From Tenebrio molitor (lineage: Eukaryota; Arthropoda; Insecta; Coleoptera; Tenebrionidae), in NCBI RefSeq assembly GCF_963966145.1, contig NC_091051.1:10664001-10728000 (forward strand): DNA of 64,000 nucleotides, given 5' to 3'. The translations under genes were made by a program, and so were the position numbers. The notes beneath the pieces are model-generated. The model ran no database searches. It worked only from the letters and a program-made list of their open reading frames with translations, and had not been told where the DNA came from. Numbering within the stretch: position 1 is the first letter of the stretch; the number at the start of each line of letters is the position of its first letter. Below, piece after piece: positions 37,683-48,566 of the stretch.

Positions 37683-38266
37683 ATTACTGTTGACTATTTC
37701 CCTCAGAAAATTTCAACCAATCATATTAATGTATAGAAATCACCTAGCAACGGACGAATTTCAGCGACTATTCATGCACCATGCAAATACCCAGGTATTT
37801 GTACATGAGCATAGAGTGAATATTTTTGACATTTTCAAAACATTCGAGCTTTCAATTATCAAAGTGCAGTTATTGATTTAAGTTACAATTAGTATTTGAA
37901 CAATAAATAGTTATAGTTATTATTGAAAGTACAAAACTCGATTTCTTGATGGTAATTCATTCAAAAATTTTCTTCGGGAAATAGTCCTCGATATATCCCT
38001 CGTGCATGCCATCCTTGAATATTTTCCCGTAATTGGCATGCACTGGGGATATACAAGGTGTCTCAGCTAAGACTTTCGAGCCTAATAACTCAGTTATTTT
38101 CCAGCGGATTTTTGTGAAATTTAAAATGCAGATATTTTAGACGTATCTGGTAATGTAAATAACTATTATCACTAGTGGAAAGTTTACCCACACAAACCGT
38201 AAGTGACTGTGTCAATTTTGACAAATGGATACACTCTTTATTTTTACATGCCAAACTAAATACATA

Positions 38267-38761
38267 CAGGGTGATTCTGAAATAAGTTTGGAAAAAAAAA
38301 GTGGAGTATCCTTGACACAAAATAATTCTGCGTCAATGACTTTTGGAGGTGAAATCATAAGGATGGAAATTACCCTATATCCTTGTATTTTCAACGCCTA
38401 TGAATAGGGAAAATTTGTCCGAATTTGTTCACTTCATTAGCAACCATTGTTACATCAACTCCAGAATAAAGTCGTAGGTGCAAGCACACTGCTTTGTAAA
38501 TGTTTCTATGGAAATGATCGAGAGGAGTTAGGTTACGTTTGTGACTGAAGGACACCTTTGATTATTATTGTTGCTAAACTACCAAGATAATCAGGTAATC
38601 ACCTTTAACTCAGCAGCGTACTAGCAATTTTGACCAAATTTTCAATCATTTGTATCTCGAAAACGAAAAAACTTTTATAAGAATTTTTTTTTTGTCTGTG
38701 ACTTCTTTTCATCATCATCAATTACCGGTTTTTTTTCCAAACTTATTTCAGAATCACCCTG
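38267..38761. mobile_element. 495-bp MITE related to the 3.9-kb element
   Basis: TIRs start cagggtgattctgaaataag and are flanked by TA. Its right subterminal part (ttttgaccaaattttcaat and tatctcgaaaacgaaaa) is nearly identical to the right subterminal part of the element at 40734-44667, suggesting a shared family. Confidence 0.8.
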
Positions 38762-38806
38762 TATATTTTTTCCAACATCGATTTAAACTGTTTGTGTTTT
38801 CCATGC

Positions 38807-38983
38807 ATCGGGTGTTTTTTTAAATTTCACCTCATAGTAGGCATTGAAGAGTCGATTGTGAATGCACTATACGAGTTAGGGATTACGGATCAGCTATTTA
38901 AATCTGACGTTTTACACGAGTGGTGCGTTCACATCGACTCTTCAACGCCTACTACGATGTGCAATTTAAAAAAACCCCCGATA
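38807..38983. mobile_element. 177-bp fold-back MITE
   Basis: Arms of about 60 nt begin atcgggtgtttttttaaatt. The right arm is its diverged complement. Confidence 0.8.
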
Positions 38984-39090
38984 GTTTTGGTTAAATGGGA
39001 GTTATTTACTACAAAGTTTATTATTTAAGAAATTTATTAGTTTAGATACAAATTAGAATTCAATTACATATATTGAAGTATTTGATATGT

Positions 39091-40536
39091 TCATCCTTTA
39101 ACTTTATAATCTGGATGTTTTTCGATTCTAAAAAATAAAATAAAAATAAGATTGCAATACACATTATAAGGACATGTTACCCTTTATGCAGGCTAAAATC
39201 AACAACCCTTGCTTTTTCACCTACGTCCAGTTTTTTTAATTCCTTCATATCGTTATCATCAAGACTAAAATCAAACACGTTGATATTTTCCTGAATGCGT
39301 TTAGGAGTGATGCTTTTCGGAATTGCTGCAATCTCTCGCTGAATAAGAAATCGAAGAACGACTTGTGCTGGACTTTTTGAATGTTTCTTCGCGATTATAT
39401 CAGGTAGTTCTTTCGCTCTATGACAATTAAAGCAAACAAGATATGGTAATCAGTTAATCACTAAGCTATAAAGTACTCACGCTTGTCCAAATTTTTCCGC
39501 AAATTTGTTGTGACCAGGTGCGGCTAATGGGGAAAAAGCCACCACAGTTATACCGTTCTTGTGACAAAAATCAACTAGTGCAGTCTGCTGTAGATAAACA
39601 TGATTTTCAACTTGTAAATTTGCAGGTTTGATTCTGGCAGTTTTTAGAACTGTTTCTATTTGGGAGATGTTGTAATTAGATAATCCAATTGTCTTCGCTC
39701 GACCAGCGTCCACTTGTTCTTCCATTTTCTAAAATAAAACAAACAACTGTATAATCCACATAACGTCAGTAAAATAACTAGATTTCACTGAAATTACGAA
39801 GTCTTTAACTAAGAAATTCTATGAAATGGGAATATGCTGATTGTTGATAATTAATTAATTCATAAATGAGTATACGTTTGAAAACTTTGTTTAAATAGTT
39901 AACAACTCCAAAAGCCTGAAAATCAAATATCATGCTCAAGATTTCTGCTTACCCTCCAAACAGCAGCATGGTCTGTTTTACCCTCAAACTGGATCTCTCC
40001 TTTTTCGTTTACCTTTACTCGACCTGCACTTTCGTCGTATTTAAATCCAATGGGTAAATGTATCAAATACAAGTCAACATAATCTAGTTGTAAATTTTCT
40101 AGCGACTTTTTCATAAAAAGTTCGACTCTATCTGGATGTACACCCTGCGGCGGAAGTTTAGTCGTAATGAATATATCCTCTCTTTTCAGTTTGCCAGACG
40201 CAAACCATTGTTTCAAGACGTTCCCAATAATTTTTTCGTTTTGGTAGACGTAGGCAGTGTCTATATGACGATAACCAGCTTCAAGAGCAGTATTTAAGGA
40301 AACTGTAACTTCAGTTTCATCGTTCGACTGGAAATAACAAATTAAACAGCATATAAGTTTTGAAGACTTCTGGTTTTACATTATATTATTATAATTTTCA
40401 GTTGACAAACTGCCAACTTAATTTTTGATTATATCAAAGGAAATTTTGCATGCGCGAGACTTACATCGAAAGTACCGAAACCCAAGGCAGGCATCTTCAA
40501 ACCTCCAGGTAAATTGAAAAATATTTTTGCTGCCAT
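39091..40536 (-). CDS. Aldo-keto reductase, array copy 6 (short exon 4)
   Basis: Exons 40536-40465, 40327-39953, 39728-39481, 39417-39181 and 39127-39091 encode an open 322-residue AKR. Exon 4 is 237 nt instead of 261. Eight residues present in every other full copy (equivalent of LADPVVGK) are missing in frame after 'LPDI'. Catalytic residues ('HIDTAYVYQNEK', 'FITTKLP', 'LYLIHLP') and 'IPKSITPKR' are intact. The C-terminus is 'HPDYKVKG'. The deletion lies at a loop-helix boundary before the 'IAKKHSK' helix, so folding may be affected even though no frame is broken. Confidence 0.88.
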
Positions 40537-40596
40537 TTTAGTGATGTTTTTAATTAGAAATTCTTGACACAATTAAATTTGATGTTTCATTTCGGA

Positions 40597-40604
40597 TATT
40601 TATA
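40597..40604 (-). promoter_or_regulatory. TATA box of AKR copy 6
   Basis: Minus-strand tataaata about 61 nt upstream of the start codon. Confidence 0.6.
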
Positions 40605-42065
40605 CACATTTATGTTATCTCTATTTTGCGCACGCTCCTATACTTTTGTGTTGTGCAACGTAGGTATTATTTTATCGTAACATATACCTGCTTTTAACTG
40701 AGGTATGATTCTGCAAATTTTTTGATAATTATACAGGTGGTCCCGATATAACCTGCCAAAAAAATTCTGGGTCATTAGAAGGATCTAACAAGTCCAAAAA
40801 ACCCCTTTTCATTAGGACCAAAATAATGAGGATAAATTAACCCCTATCCACACGCATTCGACGCTGCTGACCACAAAAATATGTACCTACTCAGGAATTA
40901 ATTGTTGGTGTTTGTAAGGATGACAGTTTCTAAGCAATATAGGTACCTGAATCGTTTATGATAAATCTGACAAACTAAATCAAATTAATGACATTTATTG
41001 AAAACGCTGTACACTGTGTGCGTTAATTCACCAGCTTATTTAGGTACAAAAGCTGATTTTGTTGACTGAGATGAATGAGTAAGTAATAAATAAAGTGGTG
41101 TTCCTCAAGGTGTAAATAAATGTAGAGGTAGTGTGTGCAAAATTGTGGAAGAACTGTATAATAAGAGTATCGTCTTAATTGTGGTTAAATAGCCAAAATA
41201 ATGTATTGAATAAATTTATTTACACTTTACATATTCGTACTTTCAACTCTAACTGAGAATATCTACTAACTAATGAAAGGTAAACTAGACTTAGGGCCAG
41301 TTTTTCAATCGATGATTAACATTTTGATTAGCTAATCATTACTTCTTGATTAATTTCAAATTAATCATGGATAGCGTTTTTCAAACCAAAATTCAATTAT
41401 GATTAGCTAATTAAAAATTAACTGAAAGTTTGTTACGTTGGTATTAACTTTTCTGTCAAATTTGACAACTTGGTGGTTTGTGATTTGTAACAATTTCAAA
41501 TTTAGGTAATTGTTTACTTTAGCTACTTGTGGACACCCTTAGGGCGTCCTCCTACGTCGTTTCCCACCACTCAAACCTTGTGCAAATGCCCTTGTTTTTC
41601 TCTCTTGTTGTGTTTCAAGGTCGCATCAATGATCATTGATCAATGTCTAAAGGGCAAAGAAAATTAATTTGCACAAGGTTTGAGTGGTGGGAAACGATGT
41701 AGGAGAACGCCCTGCGGCTGTCTAGCCAGAAAAAACGCGAAAATTCCACAAATAGGTAAAGTAAACAATGACCCAAATTTGTAATTTTGGTTCATCCTAA
41801 TTTCCGCATTTTCTCCACCTACTGATTGTATTTCTACAGTCTATGCCCCTATAATACAATTAGGAAATCTTGCTATGTTAAAGAGAAATAAAAGAACAGA
41901 GTCAATTGCTTTTATTGTGCCCTAACAGTTGGGTGTCAATCTCTAACCATTTTACCAAGGATAATTACATCCATAAAGCAATTGACTCTGTTCTCACTTA
42001 TTTCTAGAAGTACTATAAAAAACTTTTGTTTACATTCGTTAATTTCATTTCGGTTTGGGGGGATT

Positions 42066-42455
42066 TTAATATAATTTGGACGCAACGCCGCTAGAGCTCG
42101 ACTTGTGTACACCACAAGTCTCCAGCCACGCTCCTATTGCATAAAATCGCAAACTAAAAAGCAACTGATTTTGAGGCGATAGACAGTCATTTCTGAAATA
42201 AAAATTTTGCTGATATTTTAACCCCTGAATTTGATGCAGACTACTCCACAACACTCATCGATTAGTTTGATAGGAAATAGCTTCTTCTATTTCTTCTAAC
42301 AATCTTTCTACTGTTCGCGAAGACAAACGAAAGCGACTAAAAAAATTTTTTTGGTCCCATTCTTCGAAGTGATTGGGCCTAAAGCGTATAGTTTTTGGCC
42401 TTCGTGGCTCTTCATCACTACTATAAGCATTAACGTCATAAATATCATCAATCAT
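42066..42455 (-). pseudogene. PIF/Harbinger (HARBI1-like) transposase fragment, left arm
   Basis: One frame (42255-42455) ends 'FRLSSRTVERLLEEIEEAI'. The next (42066-42254) reads 'LSPQNQLLFSLRFYAIGAW'. Both blocks are characteristic of the N-terminal part of HARBI1-like nucleases. The catalytic DDE domain is absent, so this is a truncated, inactive copy. Confidence 0.82.
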
Positions 42456-42850
42456 TATTCTTTGCTCATGGTTTTACTATTTTAATAATAAATTTTCAAT
42501 AAATCGGCAATGTCACTTTTGACGTTAATCATTAAATTCCGATTAATTCACAGAACTTTTTTGTTAATCCTAAATTGAAAAACGGTAACATTGTGTTAAT
42601 TACAAATTAAACCCCCTAAGGGCCGGTTTTTCAATTGATGATTAATTTTTGATTAAGGTTTAATTTGTAATTAACACAATGTTACCGTTTTTCAACCTAT
42701 GATTAACAAAAAAGTTCATGTTAATTCTTGATTAACTTAATCATATGATGTTCTGTGAATTAATCGGAATTTAATGATTAACGTCAAAAGTGACATTGCC
42801 GATTTATTGAAAATTTATTATTAAAATAGTAAAACCATGAGCAAAGAATA

Positions 42851-43200
42851 ATGATATTTATGACGTTAATGCTTTATAGTAGTGATGAAGAGCCACGAAG
42901 GCCAAAAACTATATGCTTTAGGCCCAATCACTTCGAAGAATGGGACCAAAAAGATTTTTTTAGTCGCTTTCGTTTGTCTTCGCGAACAGTAGAAAGATTG
43001 TTAGAAGAAATAGAAGAAGCTATTTCCTATCAAACTAACCGATGAGTGTTGTGGAGTAGTCTGCATCAAATTCAGGGGTTAAAATACCAGCAAAATTTTT
43101 ATTTCAGAAATGACTGTCTATCGCCTCAAAATCAGTTGCTTTTTAGTCTGCGATTTTATGCAATAGGAGCGTGGCTGGAGACTTGTGGTGTACACAAGTA
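42851..43200 (+). pseudogene. PIF/Harbinger transposase fragment, right arm
   Basis: Mirror image of the fragment in the left arm, with the same 'FRLSSRTVERLLEE' and 'QLLFSLRFYAIGAW' blocks and the same truncation. The N-terminus differs (a small indel removes the Ala in 'VNAYSSDEE'). Confidence 0.82.
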
Positions 43201-44667
43201 GAGCTCTAGCGGCGTTGCGTCCAAATTATATTAAAATCCCCCCAAACCGAAATGAAATTAACGAATGTAAACAAAAGTTTTTTATAGTACTTCTAGAAAT
43301 AAGTGAGAACAGAGTCAATTGCTTTATGGATGTAATTATCGTTGGTAAAATGGTTAGAGATTGATACCCAACTGTTAGGGCACAATAAAAGCAATTGACT
43401 CTGTTCTCACTTATTTCTCTTTAACATAGCAAGATTTCCTAATTGTATTATAGGGGCATAGACTGTAGAAATACAATCAGTAGGTGGAGAAAATGCGGAA
43501 ATTAGGATGAACCAAAATTACAAATTTGGGTCATTGTTTACTTTACCTATTTGTGGAATTTTCGCGTTTTTTCTGGCTAGACAGCCGCAGGGCGTTTTCC
43601 TACATCGTTTCCCACCACTCAAACCTTGTGCAAATTAATTTTCTTTGCCCTTTAGACATTGATCAATGATCATTGATGCGACCTTGAAACACAACAAGAG
43701 AGAAAAACAAGGGCATTTGCACAAGGTTTGAGTGGTGGGAAACGACGTAGGAGGACGCCCTAAGGGTGTCCACAAGTAGCTAAAGTAAACAATTACCTAA
43801 ATTTGAAATTGTTACAAATCACAAACCACCAAGTTGTCAAATTTGACAGAAAAGTTAATACCAACGTAATAAACTTTCAGTTAATTTTTAATTAGCTAAT
43901 CATAATTGAATTTTGGTTTGAAAAACGCTATTCATGATTAATTTGAAATTAATCAAGAAGTAATGATTAGCTAATCAAAATGTTAATCATCGATTGAAAA
44001 ACCGGCCCTAACAAAATTATTTTATAATAAATGTTCTGTGTACCTTCCGTTGGTACCAATTTTCATAAACAGAATTCAGCATTTCTGGGTTTTTACGAAT
44101 CTGGTTCGCGGCGTCTGTTACGCGTTTCTGGAGTTGGCCTTTTGTATTTATTTCGTGTGGCCCCAAAAATTAAAATCCAGAGGGGTTAAATAGAGGATCG
44201 GGGACGCCATCGTATTGGAATCAGTCAGAACCAACCTCACATAAATGCAGATATAGCTCCACAAAAGTACAATGGGACGGAAGGACTCCTTCAGGATAAC
44301 GCTCGCCGTATGGTCGCCTTGCCGGTCTTGAATTACCACGTGTTTCGCCATAGAGTAAATGCAAATCGGCGTATTCTTGTTTTGTGAATTTCATAACTTT
44401 TTGAAGGATTCGCAAATTTAAAATTAAACTTGACAAATGTCAAGGGTGTTACAGGTTCCGTTGCTAAAGAAATTGCAGCCAAGTAACCAGAATTACCTTT
44501 TTAAAACCGATTAACTCATTAGCGTACAGCAAATTTTGACCAAATTTTCAATTATTTTTATCTCGAAAACGAAAAGACTTTTATTAGAAACATTTTTTGT
44601 GTATGAGTTCTACTCATCGTCACCTATTACAGGATTTCTTGTGGCAGGTTATATCGGGACCACCCTG

Positions 44668-45529
44668 TATATTTTTGGTTTACATATGATTCAGTCAAAA
44701 TGTGAATCAAAAATGTAATTGTAAGATGAGAAGATAGACAGATGGTAGATTAGTTATTAGTGACAAAGTATGTCTGTTTCATTACATACATACATACATA
44801 TGTACATATAATAAAACACATTTTCCTTCAAAGTTTTGATTTAAATTTAATATTGTACAGTAGCAACACACAAAAAACAGAAAAACGTTATTTTTTGTAT
44901 TAGAAAGAATATTTGTTGCAACTATTTTTGCTCTGCACTAAAGAAAAATAAAAGCATTCATTATACAGGGTGATTCATATAGTATCATACAAAGTTCAAC
45001 CGGTGGTGGCATCCAACCCCTAGACACTCTTACAAAAATGTCTAGCTTCTAAGGTTAAAATTTTTGAAGATAAAGCATGTTGAAGACTGTACTACCATCT
45101 TTTAAGAACTGCAGATAAAGAAAATATTTTACGTTGAAACAAACTGTCGGCGTTGTTGTCAAAATGAAACTAAAGCGAACTTTATAATGCCAATATTTTC
45201 TCCATAGCAACAATTGTTTGCTTCTGTTATGACATCCATGACATTTGTTATACATTGGACGTAAAGTGGAATAATTAAGCGAAGACTGGCATTTACTAAT
45301 ATTGAAAAAAAACCGATGTGGTAATTTTTGCCAATTTTTGACTTATGACTCAAAATTTTATTGTCAAGAGCCTTTTGAGACCGGAATCTGCCGCTGGTTA
45401 AAATATTTATGAAACTATGTGAATCACCCTGTAGGTATGTAAATTTATTAATTTACACCACATATTAGTTAGCTAAATTAGCTACATTCTTAGCTACTCT
45501 GGTTTCTAGAATTATGTTAAACTTCTACA
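44668..45529. other. AKR spacer carrying one MITE
   Basis: The sequence resumes AKR upstream and spacer sequence (gcaacacacaaaa near 44867, ctctgcacta near 44931) and is interrupted by the MITE at 44966-45431. A run of acat repeats is at 44784-44800. Confidence 0.65.
44966..45431. mobile_element. 466-bp TIR element
   Basis: Left end cagggtgattcatatagt and the complementary right end are flanked by TA. The same spacer is uninterrupted elsewhere in the array. Confidence 0.85.
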
Positions 45530-45633
45530 ATGTTTATTCTTTCGTTGGAAAATCTGAATGTTTTTCAGTTCTAAAACATAAAGTAAAAATAAAGAAGCAA
45601 TACACATTATAAAAAAATTACCGGTTTATTATA

Positions 45634-46004
45634 CCGTGCGATCAACAATTATTTAGATAAGGAGCGACTATGACTTCGACAATGTCAGATTCTTTCTCAT
45701 ATCTTTGCTAATTCAGCTGATAAACGTCAAACAACTGTCACTATTAATAAAATTTTAACGCAAAAATGGTTTTTACTTCAGAACATAAAATATTCATAAT
45801 TGAATCTAACTTAGGTAATAGTGTTTTCAATAACGAAGAATGGACATACAGCAGCGCTGTTGCCTGTTTGGCGGAGTTTCGGCAAAAATTTCCAAATTTA
45901 AATCGAAACAGGTATATGCAACCACAAATACTTCCATACATTCCAGAGTATCTATGGCCAAATCTCAAAGCCTTTTTTGATCTAAATTATTGTTGATCGC
46001 ACGG
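45634..46004 (+). mobile_element. 371-bp TIR element encoding a transposase N-terminus
   Basis: TIRs start ccgtgcgatcaacaattatt and are flanked by TA. A 76-residue open frame (45766-45996) starts 'MVFTSEHKIFIIES' and continues 'EWTYSSAVACLAEFRQKFP', the DUF4817-type N-terminal helix-turn-helix of insect mariner-like transposases. Nothing of the catalytic domain remains. Confidence 0.8.
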
Positions 46005-46203
46005 TATTAACCGTTCACGATTGTTTTAAACACGCAGCAGGCCAAGATATTTTTTGTTAGATTGGCGTCAGGTTCTGTCAAATGACGTTTCGTTTTTAAA
46101 TATTCGCCTTGTCAATTCCGTCATTAATTTAGTCAATAATAATTAACCCATTTTAAAATATTAAGAATATTCTTTAACGAGAACTGCGCTGCATTTGTAA
46201 TGT

Positions 46204-46222
46204 TTCGTTCGTTCGTTCGTTC
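46204..46222. repeat. Short (ttcg) microsatellite
   Basis: About five tandem ttcg units. Confidence 0.8.
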
Positions 46223-46370
46223 AATTATTTAAAAAATGTAGCAAACTGGCAGCACTGTTTGGTTCACTTATAACCTAAAATAGATTTATTATGGCAAATC
46301 ACAACTAGAATGTCAGATTTTCATAGATTGACCGACTTTGAAACAATCGTAAATGCTGTATAGATATCTA

Positions 46371-46601
46371 CAGCATGATCAACAATGACTGAGTCTGTTG
46401 GCAATGAAACAATTGAAAAGTACAGTGTTTTTTGTCTCGTAATTCGCACTGACTGAATTTTTTAACTTGAGACGACATTAAAAACATTTTTGGTTATACC
46501 GGTTATGTTTATGCTATTACAAAAATGAACCTTTGATGGTAAATTTCAAATTTGTCAAATTTCATTGTTACCAACAGACTCAGTCATTCTTGATCACACC
46601 G
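46371..46601. mobile_element. 231-bp MITE
   Basis: TIRs of about 30 nt contain aatgactgagtctgttgg at both ends, with TA flanks. Its outermost bases resemble those of 45634-46004, so the pair may be remains of one longer element. Confidence 0.75.
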
Positions 46602-46931
46602 TACTAACATTACAGACTCTTGCTTTCCTCGAGAATTTTCAACTCATTATTATCTAAAGCAAAATCAGAAACATTAATGTTTTTCTCAAAGCGTTTAGGA
46701 GTGACCTTTTCGGACTTGGTGCAATCCTTCGCTTCATAAGAAATCGAAGCGCGATTTATTATGAGGTTTTTGAGTGTTTTTCGCAAATTTACTGACAAGT
46801 CGGCAAATACAAATCAGGTACCTTGTTGCTTTCTCTGCTAAAGTTAGGACGAGAAAGAAATTTAATTATAAAGTCCTTACTGTTTCCGTATTGTTTTTAA
46901 AAAGTTATCTACAATATTTTTATTTCGTGTA

Positions 46932-47288
46932 CTATTGCGGGCAAAAAAAGTGGGACATCAAATTTCTCTCAGTTTTGAAAAATTCGATGTAGTTTAAGCT
47001 TTATTGTCATTTTTTTTGACACTATTCCAGCTGACAGTTTAAAAATTTATTTTATACTCCTATTTTCCCTTTCCAAATGCCCTCTTCTTTTGATAAAGGT
47101 AGATTTTGATTGGAACTTTGCTTTAAATAAATATTCACTACGTGCTTACTTACAATCATTCCCTACAACCTACAATACTTAATGACAACGTCAATCAATT
47201 CAAAGTAGGGTTAGAATCAGGTAAGGGTTATTTCACATTAAAAGTCAAGACAATGACGTTGATGTCCCACTTTTTTTGCCCGCAATAG
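46932..47288. mobile_element. 357-bp mariner-type MITE
   Basis: The 30-nt TIRs start ctattgcgggcaaaaaaag and are flanked by TA. The equivalent place in the pseudogene at 54.7-55.3 kb (near 55190) is uninterrupted. Confidence 0.88.
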
Positions 47289-48054
47289 TACGTAGACAGT
47301 ATTTCAACTTGAAAAGTAGCATTTCAAGAAGCTGTAGTTTCAGCTTCAGCACTTCACCCTTTAAATTTCAAATAGGTAGTAAAAAATGTAAATTTTGCAG
47401 CATTTCGTAAAATACAATAACTACAACTAAAATTTTCTTTTCTGTGTTTAACTTTATGTTTAAAATTCAAAATGTGAATTTAATTTTTTAAATATGCAAC
47501 TGAATTTTTAACACTTTTTTGGTGAAAAATTAGTAATTTACTCCAGAGTTCATTACTTAAGAAATTTATTCATAATCGGTTAGCAACGTACAATTTTTCG
47601 TACAGCGTACAATTCAACCGGTCACTAATAGTGAAAAAGGGAGTCAGTAATGAATCGTAATCGGTTAGTAATGAAACCCATAACTGACCTGTGAGGGCGC
47701 TACTGTCGCACCAATTGTGAAAATCTCCGTACGTTTTTTCAGTATCGTAATTTGCTTTTCTCAGATAAGAGATTGAGTGCTAATTGGTGTGCGGATTCCC
47801 GCAATTCTGGAGAGGGTTACACTGTATTTCACTATCGCACATTTTGTTTGTTAAAAAATCTGAGCAAATGTCAATTTGGTTTGACTTTTGTGAACTAAAA
47901 TTTAATACAATCTTAATCGTGCGCGCCTACTAAGTTTTAATATTTTGCCGAAATAAATGATAATACATATTATAGAAGTAGGTTTTTATTTACTTTTTAT
48001 TATTATAATGTTGCTTGTTTTATTAAATGGTTGATTGTGAATAAAATAGTATAC

Positions 48055-48170
48055 AAACCTCGGCGAAAGTACCATTCCTGTGTCTCGAGAACTAATTCAC
48101 CTCGAGGGCAAGCCTCTCGGTAAACTATTGTTCTCTCGACAGGAATGGAATACTTTCCACCTCGGTATGT
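48055..48170. repeat. About 115-bp imperfect palindrome
   Basis: Left arm acctcggcgaaagtaccatt and right arm complementary to ggaatactttccacctcgg flank a second ctcgag-containing pair. It could form a stem-loop next to the element at 48181. Confidence 0.6.
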
Positions 48171-48180
48171 AATATACATA

Positions 48181-48529
48181 CAGAGTGATCAACAAGAAAC
48201 CAAATCAAGAGTGCTACCTCATTTTTTGTTTTATCGAAACGTATTTCTATCATGGATCAGCCGCTTTTATTTACTTGCTGTGGACACTCGTTTTGTTGGT
48301 TGCCTACCTCTCAAAAATCTATCATTAATTGCCTTTATAAATTTTTTGTAATTCATGAATAATAGATTTAAAAGCAAGTTATAATTAATTATTATTTATT
48401 ATTGATTAAGGAAAAAACACACAGTTACACAAAATTCCTTCATAAGGCACAATCTTGAGTTACAAAATTTTAAAAATAATTATTTTTCACAATTCTTTGT
48501 TTTGTTGTTTTCTGTAAGAAAAGTGTAAA

Positions 48530-48566
<37 letters not shown>

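Larger units (their letters stand above)
34176..39090. other. Transposon-rich spacer, no gene
   Basis: This 4.9-kb spacer is almost entirely transposon-derived: the elements at 34284-34490, 34545-34646, 34784-35283, 36187-36400, 36812-37287, 37496-37682, 38267-38761 and 38807-38983 are listed separately. Between 35.3 and 36.2 kb I see nothing definable. Confidence 0.6.
41294..44008. repeat. 2.7-kb near-perfect palindrome (paired Harbinger-type copies)
   Basis: The left arm from 41294 (gggccagtttttcaatcg) and the right arm ending at 44008 are inverted copies of about 1.3 kb each, meeting around 42617-42654. The arms differ by only scattered substitutions and small indels. Each arm carries the same two transposase exons in opposite orientation. 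The centre contains a third copy of the terminal motif gggccggtttttcaat. Confidence 0.9.
40734..44667 (-). mobile_element. 3.9-kb TIR element with DUF4817/mariner-like transposase relic
   Basis: TIRs (left caggtggtcccgatataacc, right its complement) are flanked by TA. The flanks continue as AKR upstream sequence, matching uninterrupted sequence near 52145-52165 and 54335-54355. The minus strand at 44024-44436 carries a collapsed transposase: N-terminal 'FTKQEYADLHLLYGETRGN', then 'LTPLDFNFWGH', then a C-terminal 'RKNPEMLNSVYENWYQR'. Most of the catalytic domain is deleted. A 2.7-kb palindrome is nested inside. Confidence 0.85.
45530..47350 (-). pseudogene. AKR pseudogene broken by transposons (exons 5, 4, 3, 2 remnants)
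   Basis: Remnants in array order are exon 5 near 45535-45575, exon 4 at 46606-46850 (still showing 'VTPKRFEKNINVSDFALD'), part of exon 3 near 46885-46925, and part of exon 2 at about 47290-47350. Transposons separate exon 5 from exon 4 (45634-46601) and exon 3 from exon 2 (46932-47288). Frameshifts and deletions make it non-functional. Confidence 0.85.
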
